DNA of 64,000 bases from Epiperipatus broadwayi (GCA_028023455.1 JAQFVV010000063.1:6593157-6657156); one strand, 5' to 3'; counted from the stretch's first letter, positions 13,564 to 25,076 are shown. Notes: generated from the sequence alone by a model not told the origin. Translations and numbers: made by a program.

Positions 13564-13631
13564 AATCCAAGATAAAAATGATTTGAATGCCTTCTCTTGT
13601 AATAGCATTTATCATAAATACAAGTATATAT

Positions 13632-13745
13632 ATATAATTTTTAGTTATTATCAATCCGTTGCTTAATGAAGGTCTCTGCAAGTTTAATTCAATTTCTCTC
13701 ACCTCTAGCTTCTGTTCTTCACAATATATCAACAAACCTTCTTCA
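13632..13745 (-). repeat. RTE 3'-tail fragment right of the hammerhead array
   Basis: It resumes the RTE tail broken by the array: reverse-strand copies of the ...GGTTATTATCAATCCGTTGC-like and GAAGGTCTCTGCAAG segments correspond to the last codons and 3' end of the RTE at 47.1-47.2 kb. It is well diverged, so the RTE insertion is old. Confidence 0.65.
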
Positions 13746-14017
13746 TTTATGCATCGATCTTATATGTAGCTTTTTTAAAATTTCATTTACTATCTCTTCT
13801 AATCCAATTTAAAAATACTAGTGTCAATTTATTTATTCTAAAAATGTGTCTAATCCTATTCCATTTCAGTCTCTTAGTTGTTTAAATAATACTGATTTCT
13901 TTTCTCACAATGTGTTTGATTTTCATTCTATTATTACTTCTAATATAAATCTCAAATTTACTGAGTGGTCTAAGTTACTGTGCTTTTGTTGTTTGTTAAA
14001 TCTACAAATTTCATATT
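13746..14017. other. AT-rich spacer, no feature seen
   Basis: No gene or repeat boundary that I can support between the RTE tail and MITE-D copy 1. Confidence 0.4.
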
Positions 14018-15018
14018 AGCAAGTAATGATCCACACCATTTGATGGTGCTGTTTCTATGCAAAAGCACAGAAATATGCTGTTTACAAGGCCGCTCATATA
14101 AAACTGTTGAAACACTTGATGTTGATGCAGTCAACACTTCCCCAACATCGCTGGCATGTGAACATTATTAGCAATGTGTTGTGATAGTCTATATAGATGT
14201 TAGTAATGACCTGTTAACAGCATATCATATGAGAGTGTCTACATTTGTAATCACAAAAATTGTAGCAGTTAAAATCTTTTTTTTTTTTTAATGGAGTTAA
14301 TTTTTATGAGTAACTACAAATTATAATTATATCGCAAACGTCCCTACTTTTTTTTTAGGTGACACAATTTAAAAAATGAGGAGTATAAATCAGATTCGGC
14401 AAAGTTCACGCGAAAGTCGCGTTTGCGAGATAAACAAATGTCTGAACAACAGATCGTATGAGCTACAGTGAAGCATATATATGCAATGAAAGTTTATTTG
14501 ATTTTGTTACACAAGCATTATAGTTTAAAAATAAATATGGAAATCCAAAAAAAAAAATTATTCTATGTATTTGTTTATGAATAAAAGTTAATCTTTTTGA
14601 ACCCCTGGTAAATAAAAAAAAAATAATAAAATGTTTTTAAAATCAATAAAAAAAAAACCAAAAAAAAAGAAAAGTTATAAGGACTGAATGTTTTAAAAAG
14701 AAAAAAAAGACAGAAGGTTGTTGAAAAAATATGGGATGTTTTAAAAATAAAAAAGACCGAAGGTTTTAAAAACCAAAAAAAAAAGTTATATTTGTTATTA
14801 AAAAATTGAAATAAACCCATTAAAAAACACACACAAACCCCCTCCGCCCCCCCAAAAAAAACTGTTATAGATTTATTATCAAAAAAAACACTGTAAAAAA
14901 AATTAAAAAATCGTAAAAATATATCTATATTTTCATTTTTAAAAAAGTCTGGGAACATTATATCTATTTGTTTTGCACTAGTAACAGCACCATAGAGCGG
15001 TGTGGATCATCATAAATT
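14018..15018. mobile_element. MITE family D, copy 1
   Basis: The left end (GATCCACACC..TTTGATGGTGCTGTT from 14028) and right end (reverse complement, to 15008) form terminal inverted repeats of about 25 bp that resemble those of copies at 21.3 and 27.5 kb. The inside is a non-coding, very A-rich stretch. The 127-codon open frame on the minus strand at 14575-14958 is only the translation of poly-A runs (mostly F, K-free) and is not a gene. The superfamily is unknown. Confidence 0.6.
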
Positions 15019-15069
15019 GTATTACCAACAAATCTACTAAAAATCTTTATTTTCAAACACATAGGTATG

Positions 15070-15163
15070 TCAAGCATTAGTGGCCTAGTGGTTAGCATAG
15101 CTGCCTTCCAAGCAGCTGGCCCGAATTGCTTCCCAGTCAACGTTTTTGACATATGAAAAAAAA
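15070..15163 (+). mobile_element. tRNA-derived mini-SINE
   Basis: The segment TCAAGCATTAGTGGCCTAGT onwards carries a tRNA-like D arm, an anticodon arm GCTGC-CTTCCAA-GCAGC (anticodon TCC) and a damaged T arm, followed by TTTTGACATATG and an A-run. The same head and TTTGACA-CAT-A8 tail occur at 25.3, 27.9 and 40.2 kb. The acceptor and T-arm mismatches argue against a working tRNA gene. At about 90 bp the element is little more than a tRNA plus a short tail. Confidence 0.7.
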
Positions 15164-15649
15164 CATCAAATGATTTCCACTAAAATGTTCTATCTAAAGT
15201 AATTATATAGCTAATTCTTTCCATTATGTTTCCATCTATAATAATGATCAAGTTATTTTTAATTGTTAAATTTTTTTAATTCATGAATATCAATTTTTAT
15301 TTTCTGAGAAAATCCATTGAAAATTGCTTTAGGTTTTTTTATATTTAACTTTAGTTTTACTTTCTTTTTTTTTTTAAAGCAAACAATTTTTTTTTATTTT
15401 TAAAAAGTAAATTTGTGGCCTTTGAATACAAAAAAAAAATAGTAGACAAAATACAAAGTGAAAATAAATAATTTTATTAGGCAAAAATTTTTTTTTGCAA
15501 ATTTGAAAAAGTTGATTCGAAATTCAATTGGATATTGCACAGTTTATCATCAAAAAGAAACAAATTCAATGGTGAATAAATTAGAAGTACATTTTATAAA
15601 AACATAACAAAATCATAAAAAAAATAATCACTTATAATGGGGTTGGAAG
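15164..15649. other. AT-rich stretch, no feature seen
   Basis: Homopolymer-rich, without supported features. Confidence 0.4.
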
Positions 15650-18411
15650 TGATACCAAACTTCATATAGCATTATCAATATCTAGAGGGCCAAGTGGTCT
15701 GTCTCTTTTTAATTTTTGAAATTTCATTGTAAATCAGTGGTTGCAATTATCTAGATGTAAGGTTGTAGTAAAAGCAGCATCTTAGGAACCAAAAAGGGTA
15801 AATATAAGAAAAATAGTAATCCTAATTGAAAGGAAAAGGCCCTGCTTTATGCTATTAATGAGAGTAGAAATAGAAAAAACACATGATATGGGAATTGACT
15901 CAATGATATTTCTATAAGTAAGAAGAGCAAGACCCTGGAACAGGAAATGATGTATTGTTTCCCCAGATGTATGATAAAAAAAATGAAGAGGTTCAATACT
16001 TGCATTTTCCATTTTCTATGATAAGAAATGGCTAATATAAAAAGCTTGTAAATTGATTTTTATAAGGAAATCAGTATGTTTTGGTTTTAGATACCAGAAT
16101 TTGGATTTTCTATTATTTATTTACTGCTGATAGTAAGGAGAGATGGAGGTGGTAAAAGTTGATGCACTACAAATCATGTTGTAAACTTCTCAAAAGAGTA
16201 TTTTTCTAAAGAATGGGTAAATATTAAGATCATTATAAGCAGCAGTGGATTTGATTAAGCAGTGAAAGAAATTAACTGTACTGGATAGAGACTCATCAGT
16301 GGGGTGATTAAAATAAATTTTACAGCATGTAAATAAACAGAGACAATAAAAATAATATTAAATTCTCCCTGAAAGTAAAAGCTAGGGATAGAGTGATAGA
16401 AGAGATTACTATTTGGCATGTTTCTGTAAAGTTCTAGTAGTGATTGCAACTACTCTTAGTCCAAATAAGTTTACAGCAAAGCAGATTAACTTTCTTAAAA
16501 GCATTAGTATAGTTTGTAATGAGCATATTGCAAGTTGTTTTTGAAAAAAATCAGGATGTTGATAAGAGAGGTTTTGCATGAAGGGAAAGATTTGCTTTAG
16601 ACAATATATTAGTTATAATTTCAGCAGATGTAACAATATAGTTCTGAATAAATACTACCATAGCTCTCATAGATTTATAAGTGGAAAATCTTACAAAGTC
16701 ATGAAGAACCAGGAATGAAGAGCATAAAAACAACATTACCTGAGAGTAGGTTCTATGTGAGTGATTTATTAAGATTAAACTGAAGTTTATAGTGTGCCAT
16801 ATATTTTTTTCCAAAATAGAAATAAGTAAAGGACGGCACTTCTTAGAGAACCAAAATAATGAGATCATCCATGAACAATATATGCTTGACTGCTTTATCA
16901 ATCTGTGGAATATAGATACCAGGCAGTTTTCTTTCTATTTTCAGTAGCATCAGATTTATATATGTAATAAAAACAAATTTCTCAATGATTAACTCTGTGG
17001 AATAAAGTTAGGAAGTTTGATTCCTGGTATAACTTTCCATTAAGAGGGATAAAAAAATTTGTATTTATTAGGTTAGCTAAAATGTAAAGAATATAAATGG
17101 GAAGGTTAACCAATTGTAATGCTTCAATAAAGGTGTCAATAGGCATAGAATAAAAACCTGATAAAATATCAAATTGTACTTCTATGTGATTAGCTGTTTT
17201 AATGGTTCTGACTTGGTGAATAAAAGTTTAAACAGGGTGATAGCATCAGAAATGGAAGAACTCTTTGGAAGGTAGAATAATAGGAAGGCTGCAACTTCTC
17301 TTTAATGATGTTTTTAATATTTTTGATAAGTAAAGATGACATAGAGATAGGATGAAGGTTATTTACAGAAAAAGTATTTTACTTGAAAAATGGAACTAAG
17401 AAAACTGGATACAACTTATCGATATGATAATTTGTTTAGAAAGAAAGTCAAGTAAGTTCATAATGATTGGTACCATAAAAATTTAATATGCAAGAGAATG
17501 TATTTAGGAATCACATGGGGATCAGGATGTGTGTTATCAGGTAAAAATTGCACCTTAAGCATAATGTCAGACTTTGTAATATCATGACAGTGATGACTTT
17601 CACCAAAAGTAAATACTGGCAGGTCAGGACATCTGAAAACTTGCAACTTAGATTCAATATAATAAAAAATAAAAAGTAACATATTGAGTTCTGTGAAAAA
17701 ATTTTTATTTACAATAATTGAAGAAGGAATGTTTTTTTTTTTACTTTTATAAGAAAAACCCCAGCGAATTTACTCTTTTGACCAGTTATGAGGTTGAGCA
17801 AAAATATTTTGGCCTTTCTAGTAGAAAGATACCCTGCCAAAATAGATTGAGAGTTCTTACTTTGGTGTTTGCCTTTCAATTTCAAATTAATAGAACCCAG
17901 TTCTCTAACTAAAGCCAAGGTGATTTGTTTTTACTAGTGAAATATTTAATCTCCAATTGAATAATATTGATAAAAGAAAACCAAGCTACAGACACTTGTT
18001 GAAAATGGATATCAGACTTCTTAAAATAAAAATAACTTTCCAAGATTACTACTTCCAGAAATGTAACCTTAATCAATACTCTTAATGTATCATTGTAGTA
18101 AAGAACAGTTTGTGTATAAAGATTAATATCCACTTGCATGATGAGTGCCAAATGATCAGAAAAAAATACTGGTTCTAAAGAAGGATTAACTATAAAATGC
18201 AGATCAGGTGAATAAAATAAAATGTCAATGAGAGATTTTAAAGTATAGAAGTATGTGATATTATGGAGTGTTTGACCTTCATCAATATATTTAGCTACAA
18301 AATCAATATAAGACATATTAAATTCATCAAAAAGGAGAGAAGGAAAAATGTTGGATGAAAGAATAAGATTAATATGACATATGATGTATAAGAGTGGGTC
18401 TGTTATAAAGA
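15650..18411 (-). pseudogene. Decayed APE-type LINE, body
   Basis: The minus strand reads as the remains of a non-LTR retrotransposon in the order expected from right to left. Near 18150-18316 there is an endonuclease end with SLIDILFYSPDL and FSDHLALIMQ (the SDH box). Near 17460-17680 there is a segment before the RT. Near 16880 LFMDDLIIL is a polymerase DD box variant, and near 15900-16010 ETIHHFLFQ..ALLTYRN matches the C-terminal Cys/His region common in LINEs. Open pieces of 76-135 codons are separated by stops and frame shifts, so it is dead. It is not the RTE family of 44 kb; the clade is uncertain. Confidence 0.65.
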
Positions 18412-18422
18412 TAAATAATGTT

Positions 18423-18807
18423 TTAAGCCAATAAACATCACATGATCACCATTTCTTATGCTTGCTTATAACTGTTGTTAAAACAGACAAAACTCACTAT
18501 ATATATGAGTCTTAAATTGAAAACACCTTAATATTTTCAATCCAAGCTCATTAGCTTATACAGTCATAGTTTTGTAGTTAAGTGGAGATAAAAAGTGTTT
18601 GCTGGAGGTTGCATTAGATCCTAAGATCTAGGTACAGTGCTCTCAGATCCAAGGCTCCTCACTGATGAAGGCCACAAGCCAGAAACTAGTCTGAGGATAT
18701 TAGATGAGTATGCACTAGATGGGGATTTTATGCACAAGCCTTCTGGCATCCATTGATTACTCTAGCTTGCTGTGTGTGGCAATACGTATAGTGAGTTTTG
18801 CCTGTGG
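18423..18807 (+). mobile_element. Family B hammerhead repeat, copy 1
   Basis: It starts with a fold-back segment (TTAAGCCAATAAACATCACA), then the unit body, and ends near AGTGAGTTTTGCCTG. It is inserted in the minus-strand LINE. The flanks TAAATAATGTT (18412-18422) and TAAATAACATT (18808-18818) are a probable 11-bp target duplication with two mismatches. There is no reading frame. Confidence 0.75.
18647..18705 (+). ncRNA. Hammerhead-like motif, family B copy 1
   Basis: CTGATGA (18662-18668), a short stem II GGC/GCC with loop CACAA, GAAA, palindromic stem III ACTAGT and cleavage triplet GTC ending at 18691. Stem I has inner TCCTCA against TGAGGA and an outer ATCCAA against TTAGAT. The first pair of stem II is an A-A mismatch, shared by all copies of the family seen here. 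The fold is convincing; activity is doubtful. Confidence 0.6.
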
Positions 18808-18818
18808 TAAATAACATT

Positions 18819-19110
18819 CACTGTAATGTCAACATAATAAAAGGTAATGACAGTCATGATTTGATCAAGATAAAGAATGTTAAAAAAATCAAATGGTGGT
18901 TTATAATGAACTCAAATTCCAACCCTTGCAGCTGGAGTATTGGATTGAAAACAGTAAAAATCCAACCTCCCAAATTATCTAACAAGATTGATATCAAAAT
19001 GTATATAATGTTTAGTCCCTGAGAAGAAATTAATGTGAGGAGAAAATTCAGGGATCCAATTGCTGATAGCAAATAGCCATTTGAGAGAATATACACCCCT
19101 CACATTAATA
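18819..19110 (-). pseudogene. Decayed APE-type LINE, 5' part beyond the family B insertion
   Basis: This continues the minus-strand LINE after the family B insertion. Broken-frame translation gives a NVRG..SLKWLF-like endonuclease start and GI.VHYKPPFDF, in keeping with the first third of an APE domain. No 5' UTR or start could be fixed. Confidence 0.5.
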
Positions 19111-19649
19111 CTGATATTATTCAGATGCAAAAACTACATAATTTAAATAGCAAAGGAAGACTAAACAGCAATTAATTAAAAAGGCAACACAGTCTGAGCA
19201 GCAAGTGTACAGGCATCCTAGGAGTATATAAGAGTAACCAATGCATAAGAACAGAAACTTGGTACAAAAACAAGAAATTACACAAATCAAAAACAAACAT
19301 AACATAAAAAACATAAAATCTACAAATGATATATATAAATAAACCATGATTTTTAAAATAAACATACGAATATGCAAAAACTAAAACAATACCAAATATG
19401 CAATAAAGCAAAAAATGACTTCATTCCACCTTGATAGATTCACTCTCAATGAGAGGTAGATCACAGTTTATGGTCAATTTTATACCATTGGTTACAGTCA
19501 GATCAGAAGATTCAATAGTAATTTTCTATATCTGGAGTGCAAACTTGTTAGTGTCTAGCTGTATTTTTATATTGGACTATTTCCATCATCTAATATGTGT
19601 GTTGAATGTCTTTAGTATCTACTTCATCAAAGAATATCTTCTGGTTTGG
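19111..19649. other. Unclassified AT-rich stretch
   Basis: Overlapping minus-strand open frames at 19117-19411 and a plus frame at 19431-19652 are short and of low complexity, and I do not consider them genes. Confidence 0.4.
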
Positions 19650-20728
19650 TGATAAGAATGCAGATGTGGTCAAAGCCTTTCTAATCCAATAATGATCTCT
19701 AGGCGCACTGAATTTCAGAAGATACTCAACTTCAAAAAAATGTTTTCCTTTTTTAAGATCATATATAATAAAAAATCACTGAATCTGTGATGCATTATTT
19801 ACACTAACAACTAGATCATTTACAAAATCTAAATTACTTTTTATCCCATGATTTCTCATTTTAATTCATAAAATACTTTTTGCAAAACTGCTATAGTATA
19901 TATAGTCACTCTGATGCACACTGTTCTCACTGCTAATCTTATCATCACTATTTCATTTTTGAAAAATATTATTTAGAATATACAATATTCTGTGTATATA
20001 TCTTGATGATCTAAAGCATTACTCACTGACAAATGCTTATAGAGTCAAACGCTTTTCATAATCTATAAATCCAAAGATAATGGCAAATTATATTCATTGA
20101 ATTTTTTTATTACTTCTCTCAATGCTATAATATTATCCACTGTACTAAAACTACTTTTAGAGTCAGCTTGTTCTTTTGTTTGGTTATAATTTAATAGTCG
20201 GTGGAAACAAGTTGTAAATTAACTTGATAAAGGTTTGCATAAACCTGATAAGACTTATATATCTGTAATTTCTAATATCTTAATTATCGTCTTTACTATA
20301 TATCAATATCACTATTTTATTCTTCACATCATCTCATATATTTTACCATTCAGTCATTAGTATATAACTTTGTCAAGATTTTTCTATTTTCATCTACTTT
20401 TTTTAAAATATTAATTATAATTTCATCATTTCTTAATAAATTTTATTGCACTTTTTACATCTTCATTTAAAATGCAGGCAATTTAGAAGATGGAATAAGT
20501 ATAGGTGATGCTTCGTTTTCTTGCTCTTTATTATTGTATAATTCTTCTTTTTTTATTCCTATATAATTTTATAGTTTTCTTATCCATTCACAATTATATT
20601 TTCTTAAATTTATTATTAATTTTTTTATATTATTTTACAAAGCTCTAGATATTCAATTCTCTTTAAGGAATTATTTTTAAAAATTATTATATCTCTTCTT
20701 TTTTCTTCATATATTCTCTAGTCTCAAT
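19650..20728 (-). pseudogene. RTE LINE reverse transcriptase remnant (nested host copy)
   Basis: Minus-strand translation in shifting frames matches the RTE copy at 45.4-46.8 kb: EELYNNKEQ followed by a SSKLPAF-like segment, ILKK...ILTKLYT, then a palm region near 20040-20200 with the FVDYEKAFDS equivalent. It is riddled with stops. Together with 21192-21331 and 22590-22740 it forms one RTE copy interrupted by two later insertions. Confidence 0.75.
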
Positions 20729-20735
20729 AGAAAAT

Positions 20736-21184
20736 TTAAGCCAATAAACATTACATGAACACCATCTCTGTTGTTAAAACAAACAAAACTCATGATACGT
20801 ATTGCCACTCACTGCAAGCTAGAGTAATCAATGGATTCCAGAAGGCTTGTGCATTAAATCCTCATCCAGTGCCTACCCATCCAATATCTCCAGACTAGTT
20901 TCTGGCTGTAGCTGATGAGCTTGAATTTAAGACTCATAGTTTTGTAGTTAAGTAAAGATAAAAGGTGGTGCTGGAGGGTTGCATTAGATCCTAAGATCTA
21001 GGTGCAGTACTCTCAGATCCAAAGCTCCTCTTTGACAAAGGCCACAAGCCAGAAACTAGTCTGGGGATATTGGATGGGTAGGTGCTGGATGGGGAGTTTA
21101 AGCACAAGCCTTCTGGCATCTATTGATTACTCTAGCTTGCAGTGAGTGGCAATTCGTATAGTAAGTTATGCCTATTTTAACAAC
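20736..21184. mobile_element. Family B hammerhead repeat, copy 2 (fold-back)
   Basis: Both ends read into the family B terminal sequence in opposite directions (near 20790-20905 and 21040-21160), so the copy is largely an inverted repeat. AGAAAAT flanks it on both sides (20729-20735 and 21185-21191) as a 7-bp target duplication in RTE sequence. The plus-strand hammerhead at 21032-21061 has a damaged core (TTTGACAA instead of CTGATGA). The minus-strand copy is cut off after the GAAAC part. Confidence 0.8.
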
Positions 21185-21191
21185 AGAAAAT

Positions 21192-21331
21192 ATACTGGTA
21201 AATTGTTGCTTTTTTGTACCAGCTATCATTCTTGCAGTTTTTAATATAATATTAGTTATTTTCTAATTTATTTCTCTCAAATGTAAACGATAGTCAAAGT
21301 CAGTTAATATTTTAAAACTATTTGCAAGTTT
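21192..21331 (-). pseudogene. RTE LINE fragment between two insertions
   Basis: Minus-strand translation reads KLANSFKILTDFD..LHLREIN, then KITNIILKTARMIAGTKK, matching the end of the endonuclease half and the linker of the RTE at 45.2-45.3 kb. It joins directly to the RTE sequence on the far side of both insertions. Confidence 0.8.
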
Positions 21332-22580
21332 GGTAATCATCTGAAATACAGGCATGGCCGCTTGATGGCATTGATGCAATACAAAATCAATCAAATGTAA
21401 TGTTACCGGGGCCGCAACTTTTTTTTTATATATCATGATTTTTTTTTATTTAATTTATAACATGATTTCTTTTTTATTAAACAAATTTTTATATTCATTT
21501 TCATAGTTTTTTTAACCTGACATTTTTATTTATTCAACAAATTTTCTAATTTAATTTTTGTGTTTATTTTTCTGATTTTAAAACTTTTGACTGTTTCATG
21601 ACGAAAAAACTTGAATTAACCTTCTGAAAAAATATAATACAATTATTTGGGACTTGTTTCAACTTTGTTCTACCTTTTTGGGGGGTTGACTAAATTGTTT
21701 TTCTTATTAAATCAAAAGTAACTTTTGTGTTTTTTGGGTGGTAAAAAATTGTTTTGAAACCCCCACCCTCGGATAAATAATTGTAACAAAAAGTCAATAA
21801 TTTTTTCTTTTCAACAACTTTTTCTTACTTTTTACTTTTATTTATATTTCATTTGAATTACCTTTTTTTTTTTGGCTTCTAAAATAAACTGCTTGGGGGG
21901 GGGGGTCATACTTTGTTATTATTAACAAAAATAGTAATTTATTTTAACCACACTGAAAAAAGATAATCCCAATACTTTTGAGCTTATTTTTATTTATTTT
22001 ATTGCTGTAATAAAAACAGTCCGGTATTTGGGAGGATACTATGTGCCTGAAAAAAGGACACACCCTCACTTTCTGTACTCGGCAATTCAGCAAAGTTTAA
22101 AAATTGTGCATTCTTCTCAGACATTTTATTGGTCTAGTATATTTCCATGCTGAAACATGACTTAGCATATGAGCATTGTCAAAGCATGTTCGAACATGCC
22201 ATTTGCCAATTTTTTACATATTAACATTTTTTAGGAAAGGTTTGGAACCATATCACAATTATTAATAATTTACAACATTATTTAACTACAAATGACATTA
22301 CTCTATGATGGATATTTGAAAAGTTGTACCGACTTGCAATTAAAACACCCTCAAGCAATACGGTAATCAGCTATGAATAGAATGAATATGCATAAATAGT
22401 TTCAAAGCATAAAACAAGCTGTAATATTTTTGTGCAATGTCATGTAAAGCAGCCTGCAATGGGTAATACAATATAAATGTTGTATTAGTCATAAGTCCAG
22501 GTGCAGAAACAGCATTTTTATGTGTTTTGATACATAAACAATGCCATCAAGCAATCATGCCTGGATTTTAGATGATTACC
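21332..22580. mobile_element. MITE family D, copy 2
   Basis: Terminal inverted repeats GGTAATCATCTGAAATACAG...GCTTGATGGCATTG at the left and its reverse complement at the right, about 42 bp. It lies inside the minus-strand RTE copy. The inside is non-coding, with long T and G runs (for example ten Gs near 21896-21905), and its right part matches the inner right part of copy 3. No target duplication could be drawn with confidence. Confidence 0.7.
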
Positions 22581-22589
22581 ACAAATAAC

Positions 22590-22740
22590 TATTAGTATTG
22601 ACTTTCTTAATAGTTTTTGTTTCTCTAGTTTTGCATTAGCACATATCTTACACCTCAGTAATCAATTATCACTTTCTATGATGTATCTGTATTGAAATAC
22701 ATATTTTATGTTAGTCAATATTAAAAAAATATTCAATATT
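22590..22740 (-). pseudogene. RTE LINE endonuclease fragment
   Basis: It matches the window-start RTE fragment (positions 80-180) nearly base for base at TAGTTTTGCATTAGCACATA and downstream. It corresponds to the SDHRLVRCKL end of the endonuclease and marks the outer side of the MITE-D insertion. Confidence 0.7.
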
Positions 22741-24617
22741 TTATACGTTGTTACTTTTATAATTACAGAACCTTTATTACCTTATATAAAAAAGTTTTTA
22801 AATTATCCATTTAATGTGCCATTAGAACATATGATAAATTTTTGTTATATCATAATGAAGAACGTTATGCCTTTATAAAAATGACAAAATTTAAAATATT
22901 GTAGTTTTCCTAAAAACTTATAAATGTAATATATGATTGAATATAAATTTTACACACACTAAATAAATTTAATAATAAATTTTATAATATCAATATAAAT
23001 GTAAATAATAAAAAATGGATATTCATGTTATTTCTAAATAATATTAAATTTAAATTTATTTTAAAAAATATTTGATGAAAAATAGTTTTGGTTTATGTTC
23101 CTTCAAATGTTACCAAATTAATAATAATTCCAAATATTTTATGCTTTAAAAAGCACAATAACATATTTATCAAATTATATGTGGATGCAATATCAACTAT
23201 TTTATATGGATAAAAATGATATAAATATTTAATCTACTATTTTATCTTTCTTTAATCACATAAAATCTTCTAATTTTAAATTTACTTTTAATTAATTCAG
23301 ATTTCTTGGAAATATTACATGAAGAAAGACACCATAGAAATGAAAAAGTAAAGAGCTAATTTTTATAAATCAATTTTAAAATTCTGTAATAAATAGACAA
23401 TTTGCTAATACTGACTTACAAAGATCCTGGAAAATCATGTGATGTTTATTTTTGTCTGTATAAATTTAGTTGATAATGATTACAATTTAAGTAGTCAAAA
23501 GTATTTCTGTATTACTAGTTTATTTTTACCATTATTATGTATAATTTGATTATCTATAGTAATTAACACAAATTTTGCATCAATCTTTCATTTTAATCAC
23601 ATCAATCATTATCTTGTTGAATAATTTTATTTAGAGTTTCTACAAACAATTATATAAGTTTATATGTCAATCTAATCATAGAACGTTAAATATAAGGTAA
23701 GCTAATAATCAATGAATAATCTAATATAAAAATTAACCATTTATTTAATGAGCTTTTAAAAGATTTTTAAATGAGAGATAACTTAATTCTCTGTTAGTTC
23801 ATACTATCTACTATTTTAAAAATCTAGATGGCCTCTCTGGCTTGTGACCAATATCTATAACATGAAAGAATATTGATAATAGTAATGCTTGTTGTTTTAC
23901 CATATTAAGATGTTCATCTATATCAGTACTTAAGACACCTTATACACTTCATATGAGATGTATTAAATTCTCTGGGTGTCAAGAGAGACTGGATTCTTAG
24001 ATGTAAACAAAATATGAATGTTTAGATTAGTAATATATAGTTTTCAGTAATAGCATATCAGAATATGCCAATATTACCTGTAGTTTCTTTTATAAAAAAA
24101 ATTCACATTCTAGGAATAGTATTTTATGCTTTGTTTTACTATTATTATTACTATCATCATTATCTTATAACAACATAAAATTGTAAATATCTATGAGAGT
24201 GTTTTTTGTTTTTGTTTATGAAAACAAACAGGATCACTAAACATATTGCTTTTAGTGAGTACATCAAGTAAAAAGGTTCCATACCAATAATAAGATAATA
24301 CGTAGATGTAAACAAGAACAGTTCTGCTCTTATAATATTATAGTCAGCTTCAGTAATCTGGGAATGCCAAATATAACAGCACTTCATTTTCATTACCAGA
24401 CCAATTTTTAGGTTTTTTTCCTTTTATTAATTAGATCTTTCAATTCAAATCTGAGCCATTGTATTTTTATTAAGCCTTTGTTTACTGGCATCACATTATT
24501 ATCAATGTATAGCTACTTTTGAAAATTTAAATTAAGTAAAATTTCTTGATTATCTATCTTCAATAGATTAATGTATTTTTAATCTATGGAGCTTTAAAAT
24601 GTGCTATAATTTGATAG
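22741..24617. other. AT-rich stretch, no gene seen
   Basis: Very AT-rich and featureless apart from short homopolymers. A 77-codon minus-strand frame at 24160-24393 shows no recognisable motif. Confidence 0.5.
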
Positions 24618-24630
24618 TAAATCCTTTATT

Positions 24631-25001
24631 TCATCACATGATTACATTTCATATGCTTACACAGGCTGTTAATAACAGTAGCAAATTCTTCATACAGTGA
24701 TGCCACCAAATGCAATCAATAAATGCATGAAGAGTTGTGCACAAAGTCCTAGCTTTATAGTTAACCAAATAGGTAAACAATACCTGCTGGGTGGGAGGGT
24801 TGCATTAGATCTTAAGATCTAGGTACAGTACTTTCAAATCCAAGGCTTCTCATTGATAAAAACCACAAGCTAGAAACTAATTTGGAGATATTGAATGAGT
24901 AGGTACTAAATATGGATTTTATGTTTAAACCTTCCTTCATCCATTAATTATGAGGGCTTGAAATTGGTGGCATTACTGTATGGAGAGTTTGCTATTGTTA
25001 T
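24631..25001 (+). mobile_element. Family B hammerhead repeat, copy 3 (old)
   Basis: A decayed family B copy with the left fold-back segment CATCACATGATTACATTTC and the right end GGAGAGTTTGCTATTG. Flanks TAAATCCTTTATT (24618-24630) and TAAATCCTTAATT (25002-25014) give a 13-bp target duplication with one mismatch. The hammerhead remnant (about 24852-24881) reads TTGATAA...GAAACTAA and is inactive by inspection. Confidence 0.75.
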
Positions 25002-25046
25002 TAAATCCTTAATTGTTAGCATCATTAAATAATCGTTATATATGTT

Positions 25047-25076
25047 GTAAATTATATATATATATATATATATATA
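25047..25076. repeat. (TA)n microsatellite
   Basis: A short pure TA dinucleotide run. Confidence 0.85.

Larger units (their letters stand above)
12501..13619 (-). mobile_element. Family A: tandem 427-bp hammerhead units (retrozyme-like)
   Basis: Two almost identical units repeat with a period of exactly 427 bp (unit starts 12502, 12929, 13356). The third starts normally but turns into an inverted copy after the shared GATAAATGCT near 13474-13481. Each unit holds a hammerhead ribozyme and no reading frame. The array is bracketed by ACAAATATATAT (12489-12500) and ACAAGTATATAT (13620-13631), a likely 12-bp target duplication with one mismatch, in an old RTE tail. Tandem non-coding units with one type I hammerhead each are the known layout of retrozymes and of non-autonomous Penelope-like repeats. 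Minus-strand transcription would be needed for the first two ribozymes. High identity between units suggests a young insertion. Confidence 0.85.

Noticed and set aside
14575-14958. 127-codon minus-strand open frame
   Set aside because: It encodes almost only F, N and K-poor low-complexity sequence from poly-A runs inside MITE-D copy 1.
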